Source: DASQPR01 sp035713725 (GTDB lineage Bacteria; Actinomycetota; Actinomycetes; Mycobacteriales; Micromonosporaceae). Taken from it: DNA of 16,883 bases. Of the stretch, positions 8,778-15,532 are shown piece after piece; within the stretch, counting starts at the first letter, position 1; every line of letters begins with the position of its first letter. The notes beneath the pieces were generated by a model, which was not told the origin of the DNA, made no database searches, and was given only the letters and a program-made list of their open reading frames with translations. Position numbers and translations under genes: made by a program. The stretch spans positions 1 to 16,883 of the forward strand of contig DASTMZ010000138.1 in the NCBI GenBank assembly GCA_035713725.1, in the 5' to 3' direction.

Positions 8778-8929
8778 GGCGCCACGCTAACCAGCACGCC
8801 TACGCGCCACCAGGCCGGTGTGACAGGCTGAGATGGATGTCGATTTTTTCGCCCACATGATGAACCACGGCCCATCGTCATGCGTCAAGGGGTTACGGAC
8901 GATCATGTGCTCGCGAACGGGGGACCGCC
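8778..8929. other. Divergent intergenic region between the two redox genes
   Basis: These 152 bases must hold the promoters of both the DsbA-like gene (leftward) and the peroxiredoxin gene (rightward). I see the possible leftward -10 box described separately and a six-T run at 8843-8848. No convincing -10/-35 pair points rightward. The 10-mer TGACAGGCTG at 8821-8830 recurs exactly at 9509-9518, just before the thioesterase start. A small ORF from the ATG at 8833 does not look like a gene. Confidence 0.5.
8784..8789 (-). promoter_or_regulatory. Possible -10 box for a leaderless transcript of the Rv2466c-like gene
   Basis: On the minus strand the hexamer TAGCGT (fits TANNNT) lies exactly 6 bases before the ATG at 8777. 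That spacing would put the transcription start on or next to the A of the start codon. No Shine-Dalgarno is visible and no good -35 box was found, so this rests on a short motif and its position only. Confidence 0.35.
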
Positions 8930-9433
8930 ATGGCCAAGCCGCCGGACATCGGCACGACGGCACCGGACTTCACGTTGCCCTCGGTCACGGTGGCGGCCGG
9001 CATCGCGCGACGTGGCAATCTGACGCTGTCCGCCGAGCGCGGGCATCCGGTCGTGCTGGTGTTCTATCCCGGCGATGACACGCCGGTGTGCACGCGACAG
9101 CTATGTGCCTACACATCGGAGCTCAGCGTCTTCACGGATCTGAACGCGGCCGTGTGGGCGATCAGCCCGCAGACGCTGCACAGTCACGAAACGTTCGCGC
9201 GTCGCAATGCGCTCGGGTTCCCACTGCTGGCCGACACCGAGAAGGTGGTCATCGACGGGTACGGCGTCGGGATGTTCGGCATCGGCGTGCGCCGTTCGGT
9301 GTTCGTCATCGACGCCGCCGGCGTGGTGCGCTGGCGGTTCATCGGTCTCGTTGGCCTGCGCTATCCGACGGTCGCGACGATCGCCACCGCGGTCGAGGCG
9401 GCTCGCGCCCCGTTCGAGCCGGTTGCCGAATAG
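8930..9433 (+). CDS. Thiol peroxidase, PrxQ/BCP-type peroxiredoxin
   Basis: This is a cytoplasmic peroxidase that reduces H2O2 and organic hydroperoxides through a cysteine sulfenic acid. The 167 residues show the AhpC/TSA-type thioredoxin fold: GTTAPDFTLPSV near the N-terminus, then VLVFYPGDDTPVCTRQLCAY. The peroxidatic cysteine is C54 in the PxxxTxxC motif (P47 to C54). C59, five residues later, is the expected resolving cysteine of the PrxQ subgroup. Later landmarks are FPLLADTEKVV and RSVFVIDAAGVVRWRF. The ATG at 8930 is preceded by GGGGGA at 8919-8924. It stands alone on the plus strand, divergent from the DsbA-like gene, about 150 bases away. Its reductant (thioredoxin or a mycothiol system) cannot be read from the sequence. 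Confidence 0.93.
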   Translation: MAKPPDIGTTAPDFTLPSVTVAAGIARRGNLTLSAERGHPVVLVFYPGDDTPVCTRQLCAYTSELSVFTDLNAAVWAISPQTLHSHETFARRNALGFPLLADTEKVVIDGYGVGMFGIGVRRSVFVIDAAGVVRWRFIGLVGLRYPTVATIATAVEAARAPFEPVAE

Positions 9434-9477
9434 TTCGTTCGCCGGCCCGTCGCGCGTCGCGCGGTTGCGGGTGAGAC

Positions 9478-9500
9478 CTGAGTCTCGTTGACAGACTCAG
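9478..9500. promoter_or_regulatory. Perfect 8-bp inverted repeat, candidate operator
   Basis: CTGAGTCT and AGACTCAG form a perfect inverted repeat separated by 7 bases (CGTTGAC). It lies 44 bases after the peroxiredoxin stop and 24 bases before the thioesterase start. A TTGACA box (9488-9493) spans its centre and right arm, so a protein bound here would block a promoter. It could also be the stem of a peroxiredoxin terminator, but no T-tract follows. The PaaX-family protein encoded at the end of this cluster is the obvious candidate binder (inference). Confidence 0.55.
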
Positions 9501-9517
9501 CGCGGCGCTGACAGGCT
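9488..9517 (+). promoter_or_regulatory. Candidate promoter of the thioesterase-box cluster
   Basis: TTGACA at 9488-9493 is a perfect -35 consensus. After 18 bases comes CAGGCT (9512-9517), which matches the important second A and last T of the -10 box. The thioesterase ATG follows 6 bases later, so the transcript would be leaderless or nearly so. No strong Shine-Dalgarno is present. The -10 match is weak; the -35 match and spacing are good. Confidence 0.45.
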
Positions 9518-9523
9518 GCGTTC

Positions 9524-10072
9524 ATGACCGAAGCTGCGACCGAAGCGGCGTCCGCACGCCAAGGAGTTGCGACGGATCCGGACCGGACGCGAACCTACGG
9601 TTGGCACGATCCGATGGCGCTCGCCGACGCGGTTGCCGGACTCAGCGGTCTCGAACTGTTCGAGAAGCTGGCGAACGGCGAGCTGCCGGTGCCACCGATC
9701 GCGGACACGCTGTCGTTCGGCCGCATCGAGGCGACCGGCGCGGGCAGCGTCACGCTTTCGCTCGAGCCCAACGAGTTTCACTTCAACCCGCTCGGGTCGA
9801 TGCACGGTGGCGTGATCTCGGCCGTACTCGACACCGCCGCGGGGTGTTCCGTGCATACCACGCTGCCGGTCGGCATCGGATATACGTCGCTGGATCTACA
9901 CGTGCGATTCCTACGGCCGGTCACGCTCGCATCCGGCACGCTGCGCTGCGACGGCCGGGTGATCTCGAAGGGTCGGCAGACCGCGCTCGCCGAGTCGCAT
10001 CTGCACGACGCGGCCGGCAAGCTCGTCGCACACGCGACGTCGACCTGCCTGATCTTCCCGCTGGCACGGTAG
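9524..10072 (+). CDS. PaaI-type hotdog-fold acyl-CoA thioesterase
   Basis: This 182-residue protein is a hotdog-fold thioesterase of the PaaI/YdiI group, which hydrolyses acyl- or aryl-CoA thioesters to free acid and CoA. The signature is NPLGSMHGGVISAVLDTAAG from N88, with the HGG turn at 94-96 and D103 on the central helix; later strands include GYTSLDLHVRFLRPV and GRVISKGRQTALAESHL. A hydrophilic, Ala/Thr-rich N-terminal stretch of about 25 residues precedes the fold. Lying directly before boxC, it may release CoA from benzoyl-CoA or from dead-end products of the epoxidase (inference, by analogy with PaaI in phenylacetate catabolism). Its exact substrate cannot be read from sequence. Confidence 0.88.
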   Translation: MTEAATEAASARQGVATDPDRTRTYGWHDPMALADAVAGLSGLELFEKLANGELPVPPIADTLSFGRIEATGAGSVTLSLEPNEFHFNPLGSMHGGVISAVLDTAAGCSVHTTLPVGIGYTSLDLHVRFLRPVTLASGTLRCDGRVISKGRQTALAESHLHDAAGKLVAHATSTCLIFPLAR

Positions 10073-10073
10073 C

Positions 10074-10100
10074 GGTCCGAGAGGTCCGAGAGGTCCGAGC
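10074..10100. repeat. Three tandem 9-bp repeats between the thioesterase and boxC
   Basis: The unit GGTCCGAGA is repeated at 10074-10082, 10083-10091 and 10092-10100; the third copy ends in C instead of A. The array starts one base after the thioesterase stop codon and ends 27 bases before the boxC -35-like box. It might be a protein-binding array or a slippage product. Confidence 0.9.
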
Positions 10101-10127
10101 CGGGGCCGCCAAACGTACGACAGATCC

Positions 10128-10155
10128 TTGACGACGTGTGACGGTTGTGTAGAAC
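10128..10155 (+). promoter_or_regulatory. Candidate promoter of boxC
   Basis: TTGACG (10128-10133; 5 of 6 consensus bases) is followed after 16 bases by TAGAAC (10150-10155; 4 of 6). The expected transcription start is within a few bases of the boxC ATG at 10165, giving a very short or absent leader. It would allow boxC, boxB and the regulator gene to be transcribed apart from the thioesterase. Confidence 0.5.
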
Positions 10156-10164
10156 AATGGGGTC

Positions 10165-11844
10165 ATGGCGAGTGACTCTCGCGCAGTGGCTCCAGCCGTG
10201 TCGTTCCAGGTCGACCCGAGTGCGTACCGGCATTGGCGGGTGACGTACGACGGACCGGTCGCGACCGTGACCATGGACGTCGCCGAGGACGGCGGCATCC
10301 GCAACGGGTACGAGCTGAAGCTGAACTCCTACGACCTCGGCGTGGACATCGAGCTGGCGGACATCGTCGCGCGGCTGCGATTCGAACATCCCGAGGTGCG
10401 CGCGGTCGTGCTGACCAGCGCCAAGGAGAAGGTGTTCTCGGCCGGTGCGAACATCCGCATGCTGGCCACCGCCGACCACGCGTGGAAGGTGAACTTCTGT
10501 AAGTTCACGAACGAGACTCGCATCGCGATCGAGGACGCCGCCGCCGAGCGCGGCCAGACCTGGATCGCCGCGTGTGGTGGTACGGCATCCGGTGGCGGAT
10601 ACGAACTCGCGCTCGCGTGTCAGCGCATCATGCTCGTCGACGATAGGTCGGCCGCGGTATCCATGCCGGAGCTGCCGCTGCTCGGCGTACTGCCGGCCAC
10701 CGGCGGGCTGACGCGACTGGTCGACAAGCGACACGTACGCCGAGATCTCGCCGACGTGTTCGCCACGAAGTCGGAGGGCATCGGCGGAAAGACCGCGGTC
10801 GAGTGGCGTCTCGTGGACGAGGCGGTGCCACGTGTACGGTTCGCCGAGACGGTCGCCGAGCGTGCGGTGGAGGCCGCCGCCGCGCTTGTCGCGACGGCTC
10901 CGCGCCCGAATGATGCGCGCGGCGTCGTGTTGACGCCGATCGAGTGCGCGATGTCGGCGAACGGCGTCGACTATCGGTACGTCACCGTCGCGATCGACCG
11001 GGACGTCCGTGCCGCGACCATCACCGTACGCGGACCGGAAGCGGCGCCTCCGGACTCGATGGACGACGTCGACGCGTCGACTTGGCCGCTCGCCATGGCC
11101 CGCGACCTCGACGACGCGATCTGCCACCTGCGGTGCAACGAGCTCGAGGTCGGCACGTGGTTGCTGCGCACCGATGGCGACGCCGGCCGCGTGCTCGCCT
11201 TCGACGCGTTCTTGCTCGCCAACGCCGATCATTGGCTCGCGCGCGAGGTCGTCGCGTTGCTGAAGCGCGCGTTCAAGCGGCTCGACATGACCAGCCGGAG
11301 CCTCGTCGCGCTCGTCGAACCGGGCAGCTGCTTCGCCGGATCGCTGCTCGAACTCGCGCTCGCCGCTGATCGGACGTACCAGCTTGATGGTGTGTTCGAC
11401 GCGGACCAGCAACCGGCCGTGCTCACCGTCGGCGCGATGAACCTCGGCCCGCTGCCGATGGCGAACGGCCTGTCCCGGCTCGCCACGCGGTTCGTCCACG
11501 ACCCGCCGGCGTTCGCACGGGTCGAGTCGCGCGTTGGCGACGCGCTGCTCGCCGCCGAGGCGGCCGCGCTCGGCCTGGTCACGTTCGCGCCCGACGACAT
11601 CGACTGGGACGACGAGGTGCGGCTCGCGGTGGAGGAGCGCGCGAGCTTCAACCCGGACGCGCTGACCGGCATGGAGGCGAACTACCGGTTCGTCGGCCCG
11701 GAGACGCTGGAGACAAAGATCTTCGCGCGTCTCACCGCATGGCAGAACTGGATCTTCATGCGACCGAACGCGGCCGGCCCGGACGGCGCGCTGCGGCGCT
11801 ACGGCACCGGGCAGCGCCCGTCGTTCGACCGGCGCCGCGTGTGA
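10165..11844 (+). CDS. boxC: Benzoyl-CoA-dihydrodiol lyase BoxC (2,3-epoxybenzoyl-CoA dihydrolase)
   Basis: BoxC opens the ring of 2,3-epoxybenzoyl-CoA with water, giving 3,4-didehydroadipyl-CoA semialdehyde and formate in the aerobic box pathway of benzoate breakdown. The 559 residues match the family (about 556 in proteobacterial BoxC) and consist of two crotonase-like halves. The N-terminal half has FSAGANIRML around residues 91-100 and the oxyanion-hole region CGGTASGGGYELALAC from C137, followed by MPELPLLGVLPATGGLTRL. The C-terminal half (from about 258) has VEPGSCFAGSLLELALA from 384. The start ATG at 10165 has only a weak GGGG upstream. boxB follows after 22 bases. I am confident of the assignment because the overall layout differs from ordinary enoyl-CoA hydratases of about 260 residues. 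Confidence 0.95.
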   Translation: MASDSRAVAPAVSFQVDPSAYRHWRVTYDGPVATVTMDVAEDGGIRNGYELKLNSYDLGVDIELADIVARLRFEHPEVRAVVLTSAKEKVFSAGANIRMLATADHAWKVNFCKFTNETRIAIEDAAAERGQTWIAACGGTASGGGYELALACQRIMLVDDRSAAVSMPELPLLGVLPATGGLTRLVDKRHVRRDLADVFATKSEGIGGKTAVEWRLVDEAVPRVRFAETVAERAVEAAAALVATAPRPNDARGVVLTPIECAMSANGVDYRYVTVAIDRDVRAATITVRGPEAAPPDSMDDVDASTWPLAMARDLDDAICHLRCNELEVGTWLLRTDGDAGRVLAFDAFLLANADHWLAREVVALLKRAFKRLDMTSRSLVALVEPGSCFAGSLLELALAADRTYQLDGVFDADQQPAVLTVGAMNLGPLPMANGLSRLATRFVHDPPAFARVESRVGDALLAAEAAALGLVTFAPDDIDWDDEVRLAVEERASFNPDALTGMEANYRFVGPETLETKIFARLTAWQNWIFMRPNAAGPDGALRRYGTGQRPSFDRRRV

Positions 11845-11856
11845 CGCGCCTGATTC

Positions 11857-11862
11857 GGAGGT
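11857..11862 (+). promoter_or_regulatory. Ribosome binding site of boxB
   Basis: GGAGGT lies 4 bases before the boxB ATG at 11867, inside the 22-base gap after boxC. It fixes the start and shows that boxB does not depend on an overlapping start for initiation. Confidence 0.8.
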
Positions 11863-11866
11863 ACCG

Positions 11867-13285
11867 ATGACTACGCCGACCGACTACTCGGAGAAGATCC
11901 CGAACAACGTCGAGTTGCACGAGGATCGGCGCCTGCAGCGGGCGCTCGAATCGTGGCAGCCGAACTTCATCAACTGGTGGGACTCGATGGGCCCGACGCT
12001 GCCCACCCGGGACGTCTATCTGCGTACCGCGATCAATGTCGGACGCGAGGGCTGGGCGCACTTCGACCACGTGCCGATGCGCGACTACCGATGGGGCATC
12101 TTCCTCGCCGAGCGTGCGCCGGATCGGCGCATCGGGTTCGGCGCGCACAAGGGTGAGCCGGCGTGGCAGAAGGTGCCGGGCGAATATCGGGCAAGCCTGC
12201 AGCGCCTCATCGTGATCCAGGGCGACACCGAGCCGGCCTCCGTCGAGCAGCAGCGCAACCTCGGGGCCACCGCGCCGAGCCTCTACGACCTGCGCAACCT
12301 GTTCCAGGTCAACGTGGAGGAGGGTCGTCACCTGTGGGCGATGGTCTACCTGCTGCACGCGTACTTCGGACGGGACGGCCGCGACGAAGCGGAGCAGTTG
12401 CTGCACCGCAACTCCGGCTCGGTCGACGCGCCGCGGATCCTCGGCGCGTTCAACGAGGAGACGCCGGACTGGCTGTCGTTCTACATGTTCACGCACTTCA
12501 CCGATCGAGACGGCAAGTACCAGCTGGGCACGCTCAAGCAGAGCGCCTTCGACCCGCTGTCACGTACCTGTGAGTTCATGCTGAAGGAGGAGGCCTACCA
12601 CATGTTCGTCGGCACCACCGGTGTCGACCGCATCGTGGAGCGCACTGCACAACTCATGGTCGAACACGACACCGACGAGGTCGGCCCGTACGGCGGCGTC
12701 CCGCTCGACGTGATCCAGAAGTACCTGAACTTCCACTTCAGCGTGTCGCTCGACTTGTTCGGCAGCGAGACGTCAACGAACGTGGCGAACTACTACACCG
12801 CCGGGCTCAAGGGCCGGTGGAACGAGGAGCGCCGCGCCGACGACCACCTGCTGACTGGCGACGCCACGTACGTCGACGCGATGGTGGACGGTGACATCGG
12901 GCGGACGGAGGTCAGCGCGCTCGTCGGACTGAACCTCGATCTTCGGCGCGAATACATCATGGACTGCCAGCACGGTGTAGACCGGTGGAACCGAGACCTG
13001 GCCCGCGCCGGGCTGCCACAGCAGCTGAAGCTGCCGCACGTGGCGTTCAACCGGAAGGTCGGCGCGTTCGCGTCCATCGAGGCATCGCCGGACGGCGAAC
13101 TGCTGCCGCCCGAGGTCTGGGACGCGCAGAAGCACCGTTGGCTGCCGACCGAAGTGGACAAGACACACGTACGGTCGTTGATGCGGCCGGTACACGAGCC
13201 GGGCAAGATCGCAGCTTGGATCGCTCCGCCGCGGAACACCATCAACGGCAAGCCGTTCGACTACGAGTATGTGCATCTTGCCTGA
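11867..13285 (+). CDS. boxB: Benzoyl-CoA 2,3-epoxidase, oxygenase component BoxB
   Basis: BoxB is the diiron oxygenase that converts benzoyl-CoA, O2 and electrons supplied by BoxA to 2,3-epoxybenzoyl-CoA. The 472 residues match the usual length of about 475. The two diiron ExxH motifs are visible: E152-G-R-H155 and E242-A-Y-H245. E122 (DTEPASVEQQ) and D213 (FTHFTDRDG) lie where the remaining iron ligands of Azoarcus BoxB (E120, E150, H153, D211, E240, H243, from memory) would fall with a constant two-residue offset. The catalytic site therefore appears intact. No boxA is next to it, so the electron supply must be encoded elsewhere. Its last 17 bases overlap the downstream regulator gene. Confidence 0.96.
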   Translation: MTTPTDYSEKIPNNVELHEDRRLQRALESWQPNFINWWDSMGPTLPTRDVYLRTAINVGREGWAHFDHVPMRDYRWGIFLAERAPDRRIGFGAHKGEPAWQKVPGEYRASLQRLIVIQGDTEPASVEQQRNLGATAPSLYDLRNLFQVNVEEGRHLWAMVYLLHAYFGRDGRDEAEQLLHRNSGSVDAPRILGAFNEETPDWLSFYMFTHFTDRDGKYQLGTLKQSAFDPLSRTCEFMLKEEAYHMFVGTTGVDRIVERTAQLMVEHDTDEVGPYGGVPLDVIQKYLNFHFSVSLDLFGSETSTNVANYYTAGLKGRWNEERRADDHLLTGDATYVDAMVDGDIGRTEVSALVGLNLDLRREYIMDCQHGVDRWNRDLARAGLPQQLKLPHVAFNRKVGAFASIEASPDGELLPPEVWDAQKHRWLPTEVDKTHVRSLMRPVHEPGKIAAWIAPPRNTINGKPFDYEYVHLA

Positions 13286-14168
13286 GCTCGCCACTGTCGC
13301 CGGAGCGGCGCCGGAATCTGCCGGCCGTACGCGTGGTCCTCGGGTGCCGGCAAGGTCCGGCGGCCGGCGGGTGCCTACCGACTCCGCACGTTGGCTGCTG
13401 CTGACCGTCCTCGGTGAGTTCGTGCTGCCCGGCGGCCGGCCGGTGTGGACCGCGACGTTCGTCGACGTTATGGCCGGGCTCGGCGTGGAGCCGACGGCGG
13501 CACGCCAGGCCCTCGCGCGTAGCGCGACGGACGGCTGGCTGGAGTCGACGCGGAGCGGCCGGCGCACCCAGTGGCGGCTGACCGAGGCGGGCGAACGCCT
13601 GCTTCGCGACGGTGCACGTCGCATCTACGGCTTCGCACCGCCCGGCGCCGCCTGGGACGGCCGCTGGCTCGTACTGCTCGTGAGCGTGCCGGAGAGTCGG
13701 CGGCAGGCGCGGCACGTCATCCGTACCCGGTTGGCCTGGGCGGGATTCGGCAGCCCGGCGCCCGGCGTGTGGATCTGCGCGCGCGCCGACGCGGAGGCCG
13801 AGGCCAAGCAGGTGCTCGCCGAACTCCGGCTCGCCGACGACGCCTACTCGTTCGTCGGTCCGTTCGCCGGCATCGGCTCGGCAACCGAACTCGTGGCGCG
13901 GGCCTGGGATCTGTCCGCGGTTGCCGCGCACTACCAGGCGTTCGGGGAGCTGGTGGCCAGCCTGCGACCGACCACACCGGTCGAGACGATGCTCGCGCAG
14001 ATCCGGCTGGTGCACGCGTGGCGGCGGATGCCGATGATCGACCCGCAACTGCCCGCGGATCTGCTGCCGCCGGGCTGGGTGGGACGCACCGCGGCGGAGA
14101 CGTTCCGTGACCGCCACGATGCGTGGCGCCCGACGGCGCAGTCGGCTTGGTCGGCGCTGCTCGACTGA
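13269..14168 (+). CDS. PaaX-family transcriptional regulator
   Basis: PaaX-type proteins are GntR-like repressors that respond to aryl-CoA esters, phenylacetyl-CoA in the classic case. From the ATG at 13269 this one has 299 residues: a non-conserved Arg/Gly/Ala-rich tail (1-37), a winged helix-turn-helix (about 38-116, SARWLLLTVLGEFV through QWRLTEAGERLL), then the PaaX effector region with WDGRWLVLLVSVPES, WAGFGSPAPGVWICAR and a C-terminal PaaX_C segment with LVHAWRRMPMIDPQLP. GTG codons at 13344 or 13371 could be the true start, giving about 274 or 265 residues; no clear Shine-Dalgarno decides. With the ATG start it overlaps boxB by 17 bases. Its position suggests that it controls the box genes with benzoyl-CoA as signal (inference), unlike the BoxR regulators of proteobacteria. 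Confidence 0.88.
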   Translation: MCILPELATVAGAAPESAGRTRGPRVPARSGGRRVPTDSARWLLLTVLGEFVLPGGRPVWTATFVDVMAGLGVEPTAARQALARSATDGWLESTRSGRRTQWRLTEAGERLLRDGARRIYGFAPPGAAWDGRWLVLLVSVPESRRQARHVIRTRLAWAGFGSPAPGVWICARADAEAEAKQVLAELRLADDAYSFVGPFAGIGSATELVARAWDLSAVAAHYQAFGELVASLRPTTPVETMLAQIRLVHAWRRMPMIDPQLPADLLPPGWVGRTAAETFRDRHDAWRPTAQSAWSALLD

Positions 14169-14169
14169 G

Positions 14170-14192
14170 CCGGCGCTCATGGGGTGAGCCGG
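14170..14192. terminator. Possible bidirectional terminator between convergent genes
   Basis: In the 27-base gap between the PaaX-type gene and the phosphatase gene, CCGGCGCTCA can pair with TGAGCCGG around a TGGGG loop: 8 base pairs with a two-base bulge (CG). No T-tract follows on either strand, so the call rests on position and stem only. TGAGCCGG also occurs as a direct repeat at 14166-14173 and 14185-14192. Confidence 0.35.
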
Positions 14193-14195
14193 TTC

Positions 14196-14711
14196 CTACG
14201 CGGTGAACCCATCGACGCAGGCCGCCGCCCATTCGTCGAGCCAGGCGCGCTGCTCCTGCGTCTCCGGGACGCGCATGCCGCGCGCGGCGCTGACGGTCTG
14301 ACAGGCGTCGGCCGCCGAGGCGCCGAGCCGGATCAGCACCGCCGCGGCGATGGTGGACGACCTGCCGATGCCGGCCCAACAGTGCACGACGACGTGCCGG
14401 CCGGCGCGCAGGTCCGCGACGATGTCGTCCACCGTGCTCCCGGCCACTGCGAGATTGGGCGTACTCATGTCGCGGATCGGCATTTCGCGGTAGGTGATGC
14501 CGGCCCGCCGCGCGGCACCGGACTCGTCGGTCAGGCCGAGCTCGTTACGTTCCTCCGCGGTCTGCAGGCTCAGCACCACGTCGACGCCGTCCGCGCGCAA
14601 TGCGGCCATGTCAGCGTCGAGCGCGGTGAGACCGCGCGGATGCGCCATCGTCGCGAGGCGACCGGGCAGCGCGCAGTCGATCTCGTAGCGGGTACCGCTA
14701 AAAACTGTCAC
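14196..14711 (-). CDS. Small cysteine-based protein phosphatase (tyrosine/dual-specificity type)
   Basis: This is a 171-residue cytoplasmic phosphatase with the PTP signature HCWAGIGRSS: catalytic C111 and phosphate-binding R117 (CX5R). The likely general acid is D81 in PIRDMSTPN, on a loop before the P-loop as in dual-specificity phosphatases. The N-terminal part (VDVVLSLQTAEERNELGL) resembles the alpha/beta segment of that superfamily. The start is GTG at 14711, preceded by GGGAG, and lies 8 bases after the stop of the DUF11 gene. The kinase two genes upstream makes a phosphoprotein substrate likely, perhaps the kinase or its targets (inference). Sugar or inositol phosphate substrates cannot be excluded. 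Confidence 0.87.
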   Translation of the reverse strand: MTVFSGTRYEIDCALPGRLATMAHPRGLTALDADMAALRADGVDVVLSLQTAEERNELGLTDESGAARRAGITYREMPIRDMSTPNLAVAGSTVDDIVADLRAGRHVVVHCWAGIGRSSTIAAAVLIRLGASAADACQTVSAARGMRVPETQEQRAWLDEWAAACVDGFTA

Positions 14712-14719
14712 GGCTCCCG

Positions 14720-15478
14720 TCAGGTGTCCTCGTCGTCGCGGTGGAAGTCGTTGGCGTCGAAATCGGCGTCGGCGGCGCGGCGCCGGTGGTGCAGCGCGAG
14801 CCCAACGGAGAACCAGACAAACGCGGCGCCGAGCACGATGAGCGTCCAGAACACGATATGCGACGAGTAGTCGGCCATCTTGGCCGCGGTCTTCGTCAGG
14901 TGAGCGAGCTTGCTGGTCGGATTGATCGACGGCGTTGGCACCGCGACGGGTGCGCCGATCTGCGGGACGCCGATGACGTAGTTGTCGGTCACCTTGTCGT
15001 CGGCCTTGTTGATCCGCTTCGTGGTGCTGTGGACGGTGACCGAGTTGGTGACGTGCGTACCCTTAGCGATCTTGCTCGACATTACGCCGGTGATTGTGAC
15101 GGTCCGGTGGTGTCCGACCGGCAGTGCCGAATTCCAGCGGCACGTCACCTCCTTCGCGTGCGTGTGGCAGCGGCCGTCAAAGATCGAATACGTGACCTTG
15201 GTCAGCGCAGCGGACGTCGTGAAGTCGATCGACAGGCCGGCTGCCTTCGACGGGCCCTTGTCCGCGACGCCGATGATGTACGTGATCGGTTCGCCCGGCA
15301 CCGCGTCGGCCTTGTTCGCGAGGCTCACCGTGAGATCGGCGCCCGAGGCGGCGTACGCCGGCGCCGCGCCGAGTAGGGCGCCGGCCGCGACGGCGCTGGC
15401 CGCCGCCACCGAGACGAGCCACCGACGGCGACGATCCGGTCTGGGTACCCATGGTGTCGTGTCCGCCATGTGCACCAT
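14720..15478 (-). CDS. Secreted, membrane-anchored DUF11-like protein
   Basis: This is a 252-residue surface protein of unknown function. The N-terminus has an Arg-rich stretch (DRRRRW), a hydrophobic core and a probable signal peptidase site after APAYA, near residue 43. One immunoglobulin-like DUF11 domain follows (about 48-160: DLTVSLANKADAVPGEPITY, VADKGPSKAAGLSIDF, RTVTITGVM), with two cysteines (RCHTHAKEVTC) placed for a disulfide. After a Pro/Thr-rich spacer comes a transmembrane helix (HIVFWTLIVLGAAFVWFSVGLAL), HHRRR and an Asp-rich cytoplasmic tail. The topology is thus outside domain, one anchor, acidic inside tail. An alternative start is the fourth codon (ATG at 15469). It sits between a kinase and a phosphatase gene and may be a sensor, scaffold or target of the pair (inference). 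Confidence 0.8.
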   Translation of the reverse strand: MVHMADTTPWVPRPDRRRRWLVSVAAASAVAAGALLGAAPAYAASGADLTVSLANKADAVPGEPITYIIGVADKGPSKAAGLSIDFTTSAALTKVTYSIFDGRCHTHAKEVTCRWNSALPVGHHRTVTITGVMSSKIAKGTHVTNSVTVHSTTKRINKADDKVTDNYVIGVPQIGAPVAVPTPSINPTSKLAHLTKTAAKMADYSSHIVFWTLIVLGAAFVWFSVGLALHHRRRAADADFDANDFHRDDEDT

Positions 15479-15493
15479 TGAACTGGGTGTTTG

Positions 15494-15526
15494 CGCCCGA
15501 GGCGGGCGATTAGCCGGAAGCGCCCG
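15494..15526 (-). promoter_or_regulatory. Alternative GC hairpins between kinase and DUF11 genes
   Basis: The 54-base gap contains CGCCCG (15494-15499), CGGGCG (15503-15508) and CGCCCG (15521-15526). The middle element can pair perfectly with either neighbour (6 bp with a 3-base loop, or 6 bp with a 12-base loop), but not both at once. No T-tract is present. It may tune downstream translation or stability, or be a chance result of high GC. Confidence 0.35.
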
Positions 15527-15532
15527 ATCCGA

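Noticed and set aside
8843..8848. Run of six T bases considered as a terminator tail
   Set aside because: No stable GC stem precedes it and no transcript is expected to end there on the plus strand.
8833..9078. Small ORF before and overlapping the peroxiredoxin gene
   Set aside because: It overlaps peroxiredoxin in another frame, lacks a ribosome binding site, and its product shows no family features.
9778..11499. Long open frame of 573 codons on the minus strand opposite the thioesterase and boxC
   Set aside because: It is antisense to two well-recognised genes, has a His/Arg/Asp-heavy composition typical of reverse-frame reading of GC-rich genes, and shows no domain.
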